A stretch of DNA of 15,000 nucleotides from Glandiceps talaboti (Eukaryota; Hemichordata; Enteropneusta; Spengelidae). This document shows positions 1-8,762 of the stretch, in pieces. The first letter of the stretch is position 1; each line of letters begins with the position of its first letter. Position numbers and translations under genes: made by a program. The DNA is taken from NCBI RefSeq assembly GCF_964340395.1, contig NC_135563.1, positions 10,497,151-10,512,150 on the forward strand, read 5' to 3'. Under the pieces are notes generated by a model that searched no databases, was not told the origin of the DNA, and worked only from the letters and a program-made list of their open reading frames with translations.

Positions 1-325
1 CAATTCGTTGGCTGATTTGAAAGGATAGTTGTGAAGGGTGAATTTCCGTTCAACAATACGGCTCGTTAGGTAACACATGGCGTGACGAGATGTAGTACAT
101 GGTGCGTACGACAAAGAAACTACAAAGTGTGCATTTAAAATTTGTCTACGTATGACTGCAATTCTCGTCCAGAAACTAGAACCGACGAAAGGAAATCGAA
201 ATACATAATGGGTTGCTCATTACTGTAAAAAAACAATTGATGGTCGATTCATCATTGGAATAAACTAATTTTCCGACAAGTTAGCAATTGCATGAAAACC
301 CACATACTGGATGCACTGCCGTTTT
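1..325. other. Non-coding stretch, no feature recognised
   Basis: AT-rich unique-looking sequence. All six frames are broken by stops at short intervals, and I see no tandem repeat, long hairpin or splice-like pair. It runs into the TAAA array at its right edge. Confidence 0.5.
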
Positions 326-326
326 A

Positions 327-369
<43 letters not shown>

Positions 370-370
370 A
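326..370. repeat. (TAAA)n microsatellite
   Basis: About eleven uninterrupted TAAA units on the plus strand. Such tracts can be free-standing microsatellites or decayed 3' tails of non-LTR retroelements. I could not recognise a retroelement body on the left side, so the plain microsatellite reading is preferred. Confidence 0.95.
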
Positions 371-752
371 CAGAAGTACTAAATTATGAAATAAGCGTAT
401 ATATTACATCATTGTTATCAAATATATCTGATATGCAATTACGTGCTAGCATCATTAATTTAGTACAATTTTCAAAGAGACAGATAAAACTGACTGACTC
501 CATGGGAACCGTCACGGTAAGGGGAAGACTCCGCGCAATGTATACAGTGAATATTATGTGTTGTCATACCATATCTAAGAAAAGGGGACATATTTTCTTA
601 CATTAAAGCCTATGAAAAAAACCTAAGCTTAGTATTTTCTGACGCGATCATGAATTTTATGTAAAATCATAATACTACATGGTTTTGTAAACCTGCCTAA
701 CAAGTTACATAAAAGGCAGATTTGTTTACTTGCAATTATTTATAATTATAAG
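371..752 (+). other. Non-coding stretch with a weak upstream exon candidate
   Basis: Mostly AT-rich filler. One item could matter: an open plus-strand frame ends at codon ACG (514-516), immediately followed by GTAAGG, a reasonable splice donor. Its phase (0) would match the exon candidate at 753-845, and the peptide before the donor reads KLTDSMGTVT. Possible acceptors upstream (AG near 483-486) have only a weak pyrimidine tract, so I do not call it as a separate exon. Confidence 0.2.
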
Positions 753-845
753 GGCTTGGATTTTACTTTTTACCATCCTGAATATCTTTCTCAACCTGAG
801 GTCAGTGAAAAAGAGACCCCATTCCTGCGGCCCATCCCTTTGGAG
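753..845 (+). CDS. Candidate internal coding exon, protein unknown
   Basis: A 93-nt segment of exactly 31 codons, open throughout. It is bounded by an acceptor-like TTATAAG (AG at 751-752, after a T/A-rich tract) and a strong donor GAG|GTAAGAGT at 845/846. Both boundaries are phase 0. The peptide has no low-complexity bias and reads like globular protein, rich in Pro, Glu and aromatics; a central part is FYHPEYLSQPEVSEKE, ending in PFLRPIPLE. I do not recognise the family. A shorter exon using the AG at 784-785 region would also be in frame. It joins in phase to the terminal exon candidate at 2320. The weakest point is the acceptor, whose tract has many A residues. The exon could be a chance open stretch, since 31 open codons alone are not rare in this composition. 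Confidence 0.35.
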
Positions 846-1252
846 GTAAGAGTACGGGAATTCTGTAGAAATGTGTCATGTGTCTACGTGTATTCGTCTG
901 TAGAAATAAAACAGCTGGGAGTCATTCCCAGCACACACACAAAAAAAAGTACAAGAAGATGCCACTCAAAAAGTGCGTACTTGTAATGGTATATAAAATA
1001 ATTTTGGTCGGTGAAACCAATTATGGTAATTACGAAATATCACTAGCTGGAAAACAAAGGTAAAGATCTGAGTTAAGTTACTAGTATTATCAGACACCCT
1101 ACAGTTTGACAAGTCTTAGATAACATGTCGTCCATTCTATACTGTGTGATGCTATTCATAGCCATTGAGACAAAAACGACGAAGTTACGTATTGGCGCGA
1201 ATTGCACAATATACAACAATGTACTAAGTAATAGGTCGTGATCACACAGTTA

Positions 1253-1255
<3 letters not shown>
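846..1255. other. Putative intron start; small hairpin
   Basis: No gene is seen. A small stem with 7-bp arms GCTGGGA/TCCCAGC and a 5-nt loop occupies 914-932, followed by a short CA/A-rich run. The open frame at 878-1063 is Lys-rich, has no support and ends next to AAAG|GTAAAG. Confidence 0.4.
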
Positions 1256-1337
<82 letters not shown>

Positions 1338-1348
1338 CATATATATAT
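1256..1348. repeat. (TA)35 microsatellite with TACATA tail
   Basis: Pure TA from 1256 to 1325 (35 units), then TACATA-type units to 1348. The whole tract alternates pyrimidine and purine and is self-complementary, so it can extrude as a cruciform. A second short TA run lies at 1536-1550. The open frames across it (Tyr/Ile repeats) are not genes. Confidence 0.98.
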
Positions 1349-2120
1349 TGTCGCGTGTACTATGACATAATATTCCGTACAAACCCTGATTTATATCATG
1401 TTTATGCACCTGTTGTTCGTACTTGTCAAACTTTTAAAAGGTAACTCCAGTTGTCTGCAATAATTTTTATGTAACTAATAAACACATATTGTTTACATAT
1501 GTTAACGTTATTGATATATACAGGGACATTGGGTGTATATATATATATATGCCATGTCTTATTGTTCAGAAGTACTGATGGTTTGCGAATGACGCAATCG
1601 CAATCTACAAGATGTAGATGGACACCCAGGAACTCGGTGAGGGTGTGCTAAGAGTAACTGTACTACACAGGGCAAAGACTGCGAACAAGCTTGACAGACA
1701 CCAAATCAAGATTGTCTGTGTTCGACCTTCTGCGCTCTAACAGAGTTAACCCTTCTGACTTCCAGAGCTGAGTACCGTCCACTTCAGGGCATAGCGAAAA
1801 CACAGTGTCTGTGATAGAAAGTAGGGTTTCTTGTTTCGAACTCTTGCATATCAAAAGGGATTATTTACCAGAAATACGTCGCCCTATGGATGACAAAGCG
1901 AGCGTAAGAATGTGTGTAAATTTACTTTAGCGGGTTTGTTATGTGGAAGCACGTACAATTTGTTCAATTCAAGAACCACGGATGCATAGAATTTGATTCC
2001 CCTGTGTCTCAATCCCACCCTTAAAGGGGTACAATAATAGTTTAAAAGCATTACTCTAGGAACAAAAACGCCAATAAAATCCACTATCTAACAATCTAAA
2101 ATATCTTTATAATAACATAC
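1349..2120. other. No gene recognised; slightly GC-richer patch near 1620-1830
   Basis: The patch around 1620-1830 is less AT-rich than its flanks, and the minus strand is open there for about 63 codons. An AG after CCCTTTTGATATGC on that strand could act as an acceptor. No convincing donor closes the segment, so it is not called. The remainder holds the short TA run at 1536-1550. Confidence 0.3.
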
Positions 2121-2243
2121 CAACTGCATAGAATGTACCCGGGGATCGTATTCAGATTCACCATGCAATATATGGTGTTCGCTCTCGTTGACCGACTCAG
2201 CGTAGAGGTCATGGGTCATGTGGCTGTCGAAAGGGGTGTTGAA
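2121..2243 (-). CDS. Candidate coding segment, strand uncertain
   Basis: On the minus strand 41 codons read without a stop (part: FNTPFDSHMTHDLYAESV), and 26 of the 41 third positions are G or C although the window is AT-rich. The segment ends at TTG|GTATGTTA, an acceptable donor at 2120. The upstream limit is unclear: AG at 2244-2245 (GTAAAG|TTC) gives the frame but lacks a pyrimidine tract. The same bases are also open on the plus strand from 2133 to 2393, where the G-rich position becomes the first codon position, a pattern that coding DNA also shows. I therefore cannot tell which strand, if either, is coding. No family is recognised. Confidence 0.25.
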
Positions 2244-2319
2244 CTTTACGATGACAGTTATCGATTTCGCAATGATCATATGAATGTTCCCTTTTTATGT
2301 TTGTTTTTATCTTTTATAG

Positions 2320-2388
2320 GCGGGAGGAAAAACTATGCAATGTTATTCGTCTACCTGTCACTCTCAGCTGCCATTAAGAGTTATTTAG
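2320..2388 (+). CDS. Candidate terminal coding exon, protein unknown
   Basis: A very good acceptor, a T-rich tract from about 2287 ending TTTTATAG, cuts at 2319. In phase 0, the phase left by the donor at 845, the exon reads 22 codons (start AGGKTMQCYSSTC) to a TAG stop at 2386-2388. AATAAA follows 30 bases after the stop. A second frame, open from 2133 through 2393, also crosses this acceptor, so an unspliced reading is possible. Acceptor, stop and nearby polyadenylation signal together suggest a gene 3' end on the plus strand, but each alone is common in AT-rich DNA. The C-terminus is not recognised. Confidence 0.3.
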   Translation, partial: AGGKTMQCYSSTCHSQLPLRVI

Positions 2389-2417
2389 AGTAGAAAACTG
2401 TCAACTTTCTTAATGAA

Positions 2418-2423
2418 AATAAA
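2418..2423 (+). terminator. AATAAA polyadenylation signal candidate
   Basis: Canonical hexamer 30 bases after the stop of the terminal exon candidate. It is meaningful only if that exon is real, because the hexamer is frequent in AT-rich sequence. Confidence 0.3.
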
Positions 2424-4486
2424 AACCTTATCATCGCCAGGAATTGTTCACTAGTGATGAAAAACTACGTTGAAAAAAAATATAGGTCGATAAAAACAAC
2501 ACGCGGTCGATGAGTGACCATGTTGTTCGGCATAGGATTACTTTGTATACATGTTTTTTCATACGTTTTAATTCCACGGTCTCTTTTGGCATTGAAATAC
2601 ACAGTAAAATAAATATAAAAAACAAATAGCAAAGCAATTCGTATTGAGAGCTCAAATTAGAGACTGGCTCGAGGAATAAGACCAATTTGGTATTTTTTAT
2701 GCTCGGAAAAGCGTTACGAGTCGTATTAAACATTGTGTTGGGTGCCAACAGCAGTCAGACATCTCATCTGCAATGCTTTTTATTTGTGTATGATCAACGT
2801 GTAAGGTAACAGCATTCTTTCTCTGCCAAACGGTTGTTTAAAGATATCAAATATCGATACAACACAAGCGCTACTTCCTAGCAAATAGTGTGTACACCAC
2901 AGCACTTTTTTTTTAAACTCTTCGAAAGCTCGAGTGAGCGGAACAAAACACGACTGCTGTGCCATTTAAGTCTGATTTTAGCGGCGGTATTCTTTATCAA
3001 AATGTCGGTCTCCGTGTAACATGGTCCACTTATGAACATAAACCCGTCGGATTAAGCGTTCGTCAAAGTGTTTACACGTTGTCACAAACTATTAAACGGA
3101 TTACGAGTAACAACTTTCAGATACGGGGATGACGGTATGAAGCACGAAGACGTCATTACAATGTACGTGGAAAGACGACACGCATGCATGTAAATATAAA
3201 GAAACTGTGAAAGCTGCTACACCGCTCCGTTTATAACTTTTTGAAAATAGTTAACGTAGAATTCTCCTGGGCAATTCTTGTGTCTGGATGAAACAATCTC
3301 CCCAGTGTTTGAAAGAGATACCCTGTACAATACAACTAGTTGTCTGTGAAGTGGTATAGTTTGTAATACTACTACTAGTACTACACGAACCTAGCATGTG
3401 TAGTTACGTACCATTTGCTCGACTCAGTCGGTGATGTCCCTTCCTTCATCTGATCACTGGGATACACCGTGCCTGTTATAAAAACATCACAGGTCCTCTG
3501 ATGCCATATCAACTTGATCTGACCTGCGTATGACGGGAGCTTTCCCTGATGTTATAAAGAGACAATTTATCCACGCACACACTGAAGAGACAGACGATCG
3601 TGGGATTTAGGGGTCGTACTATTTGAGAACAGGGGAGGCCGACACACTGATAGAGAGACAGGTGCGAAAGAATGTATCTGCATTAAATGTTTCACCTAAA
3701 ATAGTGCATAACTTGTAATTAAAACATTATAAATCCTGTAGAAAATTCCCTGGAAGATCGCAGGAGTAAAGAAAGTGTAAATATTGTACCAATGGAGTAT
3801 ATTGAACTAGCTAGCACATTCTGGTTCTGTGTACATCCCCGTAATAAATTGGTACATTCCTAACACTAACATCGTTGGCAATGTTGGCTGGCCATGTTTT
3901 GGATATTCAAGATCATTAAAACAATAGCCAATTGGTTAATCTATTGTCAATCACCAGACCTGAAACTTGGTTTAATTTTGGACTTCGGTGCATGTTAGCT
4001 TTTCTCCCGTGGTCGCACATGTCAACCCTCCAAAGTATTCCAAATATTGCCATAGATTTATCGCCTTTCTCGATGTGTACCCCTGTAGCTATAGAAACAA
4101 CGCACGCATACCAATATTTGAATCGCTGGATGACCACTCGGTTACGCTTTTTAAATGCTTACTTAACCAACTTTGGCTTTGTCTTCAACTATAAACCGTG
4201 TGTTTACTATGAAAACAAGCGTTCGCTTTCTTTCTATAGTACCCTGTTCTGGTATGGGCGAACAATGCGTTCGAATTTAAAAGAGTAGAAAAGATTACAG
4301 CAAATATTGGTAGTCTTGAGAGTGACCTGTACAATTAGTCAAAGTAACACACTCTTTCTATTTAATTACAACTCGTATCCATCGAGAGATCTATGAATAT
4401 AGCTGTCGCAGGCATGTGGAACAGATTGTTACGTCTTAGTTCGAATCCGTACTAGAATAACGATGACTGTGGTATGTTGGTGGCAT
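2424..4486. other. About 2 kb without a recognised gene
   Basis: Unique-looking AT-rich DNA. TATAAA-type motifs occur at about 3477 and 3553 in a slightly GC-richer patch (3420-3660), but no start, exon or CpG-rich context supports a promoter. The longest repeat-free open frame of the window (plus 3932-4288, 118 codons) lies here. It is Phe/Tyr/Leu-rich, matches nothing I know, and is of a length expected about once by chance at this composition. Confidence 0.45.
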
Positions 4487-4514
4487 CATAGACCCTACAC
4501 GTGTAGGGTCTATG
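4487..4514. repeat. Perfect 28-bp palindrome
   Basis: Two 14-base arms (CATAGACCCTACAC and its exact complement) meet with no spacer at 4500/4501. The centre is the E-box hexamer CACGTG. The next outer pair (4486/4515) does not match, so the symmetry stops sharply. It could be a footprint of a hairpin-type mobile element, a protein-binding site, or a complete tiny foldback element. The sequence alone does not decide. Confidence 0.97.
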
Positions 4515-4703
4515 GTAGCATGTCCATCTTGACACCGTTGTATTTTGTTGATGAATTGCTGGTAGTGATGGCGTGCTGTTTTTTATGACGTATCGACACT
4601 GTTTGTCTGTGTTATTATCGTTGATGCTGTAATATTTTTTATTGTTGTTTTTGTCATTTTCGTTGTTGTTAGTTTTGTGCTGTTTTTATTGCTGTTGTGT
4701 TTT

Positions 4704-4845
<142 letters not shown>

Positions 4846-5916
4846 TTATTGTTGTCATAGGGTAACGTTTATATGTTTGAAGAAAATCTTTATTGGGTTC
4901 TTTCAACTGCTTGCATTCCATCAATGAATGGAGGAATTAATTCTTTTACAATACATTACATGGTTGTTAATATAATATCATACAATCAGTACAGATTTAT
5001 TCGAATATATATATTATATTATATAGTATATATGATGAGTAGTATTCTCTGTTTCGCTTCCAAATGTGGAATCCTTCCTTAGTATAAAAGGACATTAATT
5101 GACCTACTTCAAAAAAATAAACGGAGAGCAACAGAGCAGATTCCAATACTAAGAAATTAAAATTACTCAGGCACTTGACCTTACTATGAGAAGGACGAAT
5201 TAATTCAAGTGTTTTTACTAAAATAGAGATTCTACATTTTCACCAAAGTTTGCAAAGAAACATTTGCGGAGTATCTTTCACACAGAATATTGTCAATGCT
5301 TTTTAAGAGTTATTCCAAGTGGAACTTAGAAAATTATTCGGGACTTATTTGATTTCTGAACCGCCAAGCACTAGCGTGTCTACGTCGGCTGATGTGTGAT
5401 TGCGCAGTACTTCTTTTTTTATTTCATTTTGTTTTAAATTTACCATACAGTGAAAGAAGCGCAACAGATCCAGTTACGTAGATAGGCTAGCTATGTTATT
5501 GTTAACAGCAGTGGTTGCCTTTGACTAGTTTGATATACAGCTTCATTCTGCAGCTTACAAGTACGCGCACTACTGGGGATTGGGGTAAATGTGACGAAAA
5601 CTCATCAATACCAAAAAATGAAATACGAATCGACCCAGAAAAGAGAACACGCGGGGAAAAGTACAGGTGTCTACGTGTTGACGTAATCGAGTGGTCGAAG
5701 GTCTTTGAAGTTTGAAGACGTACAGATAACTGTGACGCACACTGCTGAAGCGTTGTGACGTAAACAATGACCATGTTGAAGATTTTGAACTAATACCGTC
5801 TCATGGTGTTGTTGAAGAAAGCGCTATTGAAATCACTTTGTGAGGAAGAAGGATGGTAGTGAATAGATGGTTGGTTTACTTAGACTAACACAATACTCAC
5901 GTGTCTGTGGGATGCA
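4846..5916. other. About 1 kb without a recognised gene
   Basis: AT-rich, with a TA-rich patch near 5008-5035. Around 5480-5780 the sequence is less AT-rich and the minus strand is open for 90 codons, but no splice-like boundary or known motif is visible. CRE-like TGACGTAA occurs at about 5756, and a related TTGACGTAA lies near 5678. Confidence 0.4.
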
Positions 5917-5938
5917 GTGGTGGTGGTGGTGGTGGTGG
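5917..5938. repeat. (GTG)7 microsatellite
   Basis: Seven GTG units. They produce a poly-Trp run in one plus-strand frame (5867-6193), which argues against that frame being a protein. Confidence 0.95.
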
Positions 5939-6219
5939 AAATGTAAATCCAAATTTTTCTATGAAGTTAACAAAAATTTTAGAGGCCATTTGATGTCAAA
6001 TATGGATGAAGATTTAGATCTTTTTTGTGTTACGAATTTAAAAGAATTACATGTTGCCCCCTCATTATTTTCCTGGCTTGAACTGGGAATATATGTGTTG
6101 GTGTTTGCAGTAACAACAAAAGCTCTAGACCCCGGCATTTCTAAGGTGCATACTGGGCTGAATCGTAATGGATGGAATAGCGTATTGCGTTAATATAAAT
6201 TCATATGTATGCTTTTTAT

Positions 6220-6596
6220 GAACCGATGGTCTAAAATTATACAGACCACAATACAACAATAATGTACCTAATATTTAGATTCACTTTGTCAACTATTTTT
6301 TCGATTGAATAAAGAACAATAGCAGTCACTGAGTTTTGATTACAATGTAAGTATACTCAACGTATCAAGTAGCCATACTCAATTAGTTTATTCAACTTGA
6401 AACTAGTGTAGTACGATTTTTAGCCTCTCATTCAATACTTCGAAATGTGTATTTTATTCGACTTAATTGTTTACCTTTCTGCCAGCTGAATGTATTTCTT
6501 TTGTTCTTATTTCTGTAGGATATAAAGAAATTAGTCAATTTCACTTAATTTGATGCCATAGTTTATTTTTGAGTACATGAACCCCAACATACATGT
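6220..6596 (+). repeat. Dispersed repeat family R1, copy A
   Basis: Aligns by eye, in the same orientation, with 14396-14735 over about 340-375 bp. Shared landmarks in order are ACCGATGG, CAACTATTTTT/CGACTATTTTT, GATTGAA, ACAATAGCAGTC, GTTTTGATT, TAGCCTCTCA, GCTGAATGT, TTCTGT(A/G)GGATATA, ATTTCAC/TTTCAC and GAACCC(C)AACAT. Identity is moderate with several indels, so the copies are old. There is no open frame or terminal inverted repeat. Class unknown; a non-autonomous element is the likely explanation. Confidence 0.85.
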
Positions 6597-6728
6597 AATT
6601 AAAAAGTGTAACACTGGTTCGGATAACGTTTTTTTTTTCATTTTTTCATTCTAAAGCTGAGGCTGCTGTTAAAAGCGTCGGAATGTAACATTTAGTGATC
6701 AAACTAAGGGGATATGGTTATGAATTGC

Positions 6729-6751
6729 TGTTGTTGTTGTTGTTGTTGTTT

Positions 6752-6804
<53 letters not shown>

Positions 6805-6874
6805 GGTGGTGGTGGTGGTGGTGGTGGTGGTGGTGGTGGTGGTGGTGGTGGAGGCGGCGGTGGCGGTGGTGGTG
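6729..6874. repeat. Compound trinucleotide array (GTT)n-(GTG)n
   Basis: About 20 GTT units (one TTT interruption near 6750) pass into about 20 GTG units and then decay through GAG/GCG/GCG/GTG. The three-base register is kept to the end. The plus-strand open frame (poly-Leu then poly-Val) is a repeat artefact. Confidence 0.97.
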
Positions 6875-6904
6875 TTAGTAGAGAGTTACAACAACTCGGC
6901 TCTA

Positions 6905-7030
6905 CATTTTCACCCTTCTAAACTCTCATTCAACCCGTATAAAAACATCACCCAATGCCCATCACAATCCCCTCATCAACACCCTAACCTCCATCCCAAT
7001 TTAGCATCCATCCACCTAAATTCAGCCTCA
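6905..7030. other. G-poor, C-rich skewed block 1
   Basis: About 126 bases with only about four or five G on the plus strand and abundant C and A. It includes CCCCTCATCAACA, which recurs in block 2. The sequence is degenerate rather than a clean tandem repeat. It directly follows a G/T-rich array, so base skew flips within about 30 bp. Confidence 0.85.
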
Positions 7031-7063
7031 TCTCATGAGACACATGCATAGTCCATCAGCGAT

Positions 7064-7079
7064 AGACTGTCGACAGTCT
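7064..7079. repeat. 16-bp perfect palindrome
   Basis: AGACTGT-CGACAGTCT reads the same on both strands. It lies between the two skewed blocks, next to AT-rich sequence. About 0.2 such palindromes are expected by chance in a window this long. Confidence 0.9.
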
Positions 7080-7244
7080 CTCATGCTTTTTATTTCATTC
7101 TTGTAGGTGTTTAGATTGTATATTTTATAATTATATTTATTAATATTTTTGTAGGATATAGAACGCCATATGTAGGGTATTTTGGTGTCCTGCCAACAAT
7201 TTAACAGCTCAGTACCATACAAAACTGAAGAACTTACGATTGCC

Positions 7245-7394
7245 GACTGTCAGCCCAACACCCAGCATTCTCCCTTCCCTTCCAACATCCATCCATATGT
7301 ACCAAACACTCACCTACCCCTCATCAACCTCCCTCTACCCCTCATCATTCCCAACCCCACCCCAGCCCACCCCACCCCAGTTCCCAAGTTGATA
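7245..7394. other. G-poor, C-rich skewed block 2
   Basis: About 150 bases with very few G. CCCCTCATCAACC (about 7317) and CCCCTCATCATTC (about 7340) match the motif of block 1, followed by CCCACCCCAGCCCACCCC-type sequence. The minus strand is correspondingly G-rich and contains a donor-like GTAG|GTGAGT near 7310, which I regard as a by-product of the composition. Confidence 0.85.
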
Positions 7395-7876
7395 CGAATG
7401 ACGATCGAACAAACAAACAGATAGACAGTCACCAATCCCGATCTCCATTTGGTACTTCACAGACTACAGCTAGGTTACTACAGTGAACCGAGTTACAAAT
7501 CAAGAATTTTAGTTTTTTATGTTGTAATGAGAGTTGTGCGGGGTTTATTCATCAACGTATCTCACCATTACAGTGTTATTCAGAAGTCATTTAAATACTA
7601 GAAGTACGTTAGCTGTCACGTCAAAGTGGCTGACTTATTGAGAAAAGCGTTCAATGGTGCGTGATCGGACATACTAAATTATACGGGTAGTTACAGAAAC
7701 CATCAACGAATCGAAGGCATGTGATATGTGTTGACTCATGAACGTCATTATGATTGTGATCAAATATGGAGATTTAGGTTTTCGTGTGTTATTTACGCCA
7801 GCTGCTCCAAATTTTACTATTTTCATTCGGGAAAACTTTGTCCACTTGAAGTAGGATACTTCAGGATCGTTGAAGG
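7395..7876. other. No gene recognised
   Basis: AT-rich unique-looking sequence without tandem repeats. ACGTCAAAGTG occurs at 7618-7628 and again at 8345-8355. The two copies lie on either side of the CRE-like cluster but show no longer shared homology. Confidence 0.4.
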
Positions 7877-7884
7877 TGACGTCA
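7877..7884. promoter_or_regulatory. Full palindromic CRE (TGACGTCA)
   Basis: Exact consensus site for CREB/ATF-type bZIP factors. No promoter or first exon is visible beside it, so function is open. Together with the inverted ACGT pair at 8138-8170 it makes a loose cluster. Confidence 0.25.
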
Positions 7885-7937
7885 TAAAAAATGATGAATT
7901 AAAAAGTATGGGAAATAATGGATATAGCGTTCGTTGA

Positions 7938-8137
7938 TCTCGAAATCGCTGACAAAATACATTTATATATTGAAAGTGTCCAGTACACTTGTATGTACTC
8001 CTGCTTTCTGGTACTACTGAACGGTTAATACACAAGTTTGTTTTCCTGAATAATAATCCAAGTTTTCGTGACAGATTGTAAAACTCAGCGCACGTTCTGT
8101 TGTTTCTGTTGTGCCGTGTGTACGTAATGGTTTAACT
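7938..8137. other. No gene recognised
   Basis: Unique-looking DNA with a few ACGT motifs (for example GTACGTAA near 8120) and no exon-like segment. Confidence 0.4.
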
Positions 8138-8170
8138 TGTTTACGTCACATGGACATTCCGACGTAAACA
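8138..8170. promoter_or_regulatory. Inverted repeat of CRE-like half sites
   Basis: Perfect 10-bp arms TGTTTACGTC and GACGTAAACA separated by 13 nt. Each arm carries ACGTC/GACGT in a TTACGTC context, and the arm also resembles a forkhead-type GTAAACA core. The right arm sequence GACGTAAACA recurs at about 5757. It could be a regulatory site or a chance hairpin. Confidence 0.35.
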
Positions 8171-8464
8171 TCCAAACGACCTCCTAGTTTCATGAATATA
8201 TTAATGCGCTGTTGTTTTTACCGAGATCAGAACAACATACTCGTGAGGGGTTTTATTTTCAGTCTGTGTCGTCATTTCCAATCTCAAGATGGCTGATGAT
8301 GGTGATAAACAATAAACATTTAGGGTTTGCTATTTCGGAATGCGACGTCAAAGTGAAAGTATATCTATCTCCACGTTGGTTCTTCACATTCGACATTGAC
8401 AGCTAATGCATACCAATCGCAAAATAATGGGAAAAGGGAGGCAGGAGTTATAGGTGTTTAATAT
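8171..8464. other. No gene recognised
   Basis: The plus strand is open for 64 codons (8212-8406), without splice-like edges or motifs. Nothing else stands out. Confidence 0.4.
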
Positions 8465-8478
8465 TACACGCACGCACG

Positions 8479-8516
<38 letters not shown>

Positions 8517-8603
8517 TACATACATACATACATACATACATACATACATACACACACATACACACATACACACATACACACATACACACATACACACATA
8601 CAC

Positions 8604-8634
<31 letters not shown>

Positions 8635-8762
8635 CATACATACATACATACATACATACATACATACATACATACATACATACATACATACATACATACA
8701 TACATACATACATACATACATACATACATACATACATACATACATACATACATACATACACA
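8465..8762. repeat. Long CA/CATA microsatellite complex
   Basis: Layered array on the plus strand: ACGC units, (CA)n, (CATA)n, about seven copies of the 8-mer CACACATA (about 8550-8610), a second (CA)n, then about 32 uninterrupted CATA units. All bases from 8465 to 8762 alternate pyrimidine and purine. The Thr/His/Tyr/Ile and Cys/Val/Met frames across it are repeat artefacts. Confidence 0.98.

Noticed and set aside
326-370. TAAA array as the 3' tail of a LINE or SINE
   Set aside because: No recognisable element body or target duplication on either side.
2431-2748. 105-codon minus-strand frame
   Set aside because: Leu/Phe/Ile-rich with AT-driven codons and no splice-like edges or family resemblance.
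3470-3660. TATAAA motifs as a core promoter
   Set aside because: The motif is frequent in AT-rich DNA, and no first exon or initiator context is seen downstream.
3932-4288. 118-codon plus-strand frame, longest outside repeats
   Set aside because: At about 37% GC I estimate roughly one stop-free run of this size by chance per window. It has no recognised motif and two other frames are open in parts of the same interval.
5867-6193. 108-codon plus-strand frame
   Set aside because: Crosses the GTG array as a poly-Trp run, which is implausible in a real protein, and has no splice support.
6695-7051. 118-codon plus-strand frame, poly-Leu/poly-Val then Pro/His/Ser-rich
   Set aside because: The first part is the GTT/GTG array and the second is the G-poor block, which lacks stops for compositional reasons.
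8521-8620. Regular CATA/CACACATA spacing considered as a CRISPR-like array
   Set aside because: No unique spacers. It is a simple-sequence array in eukaryotic-type DNA.
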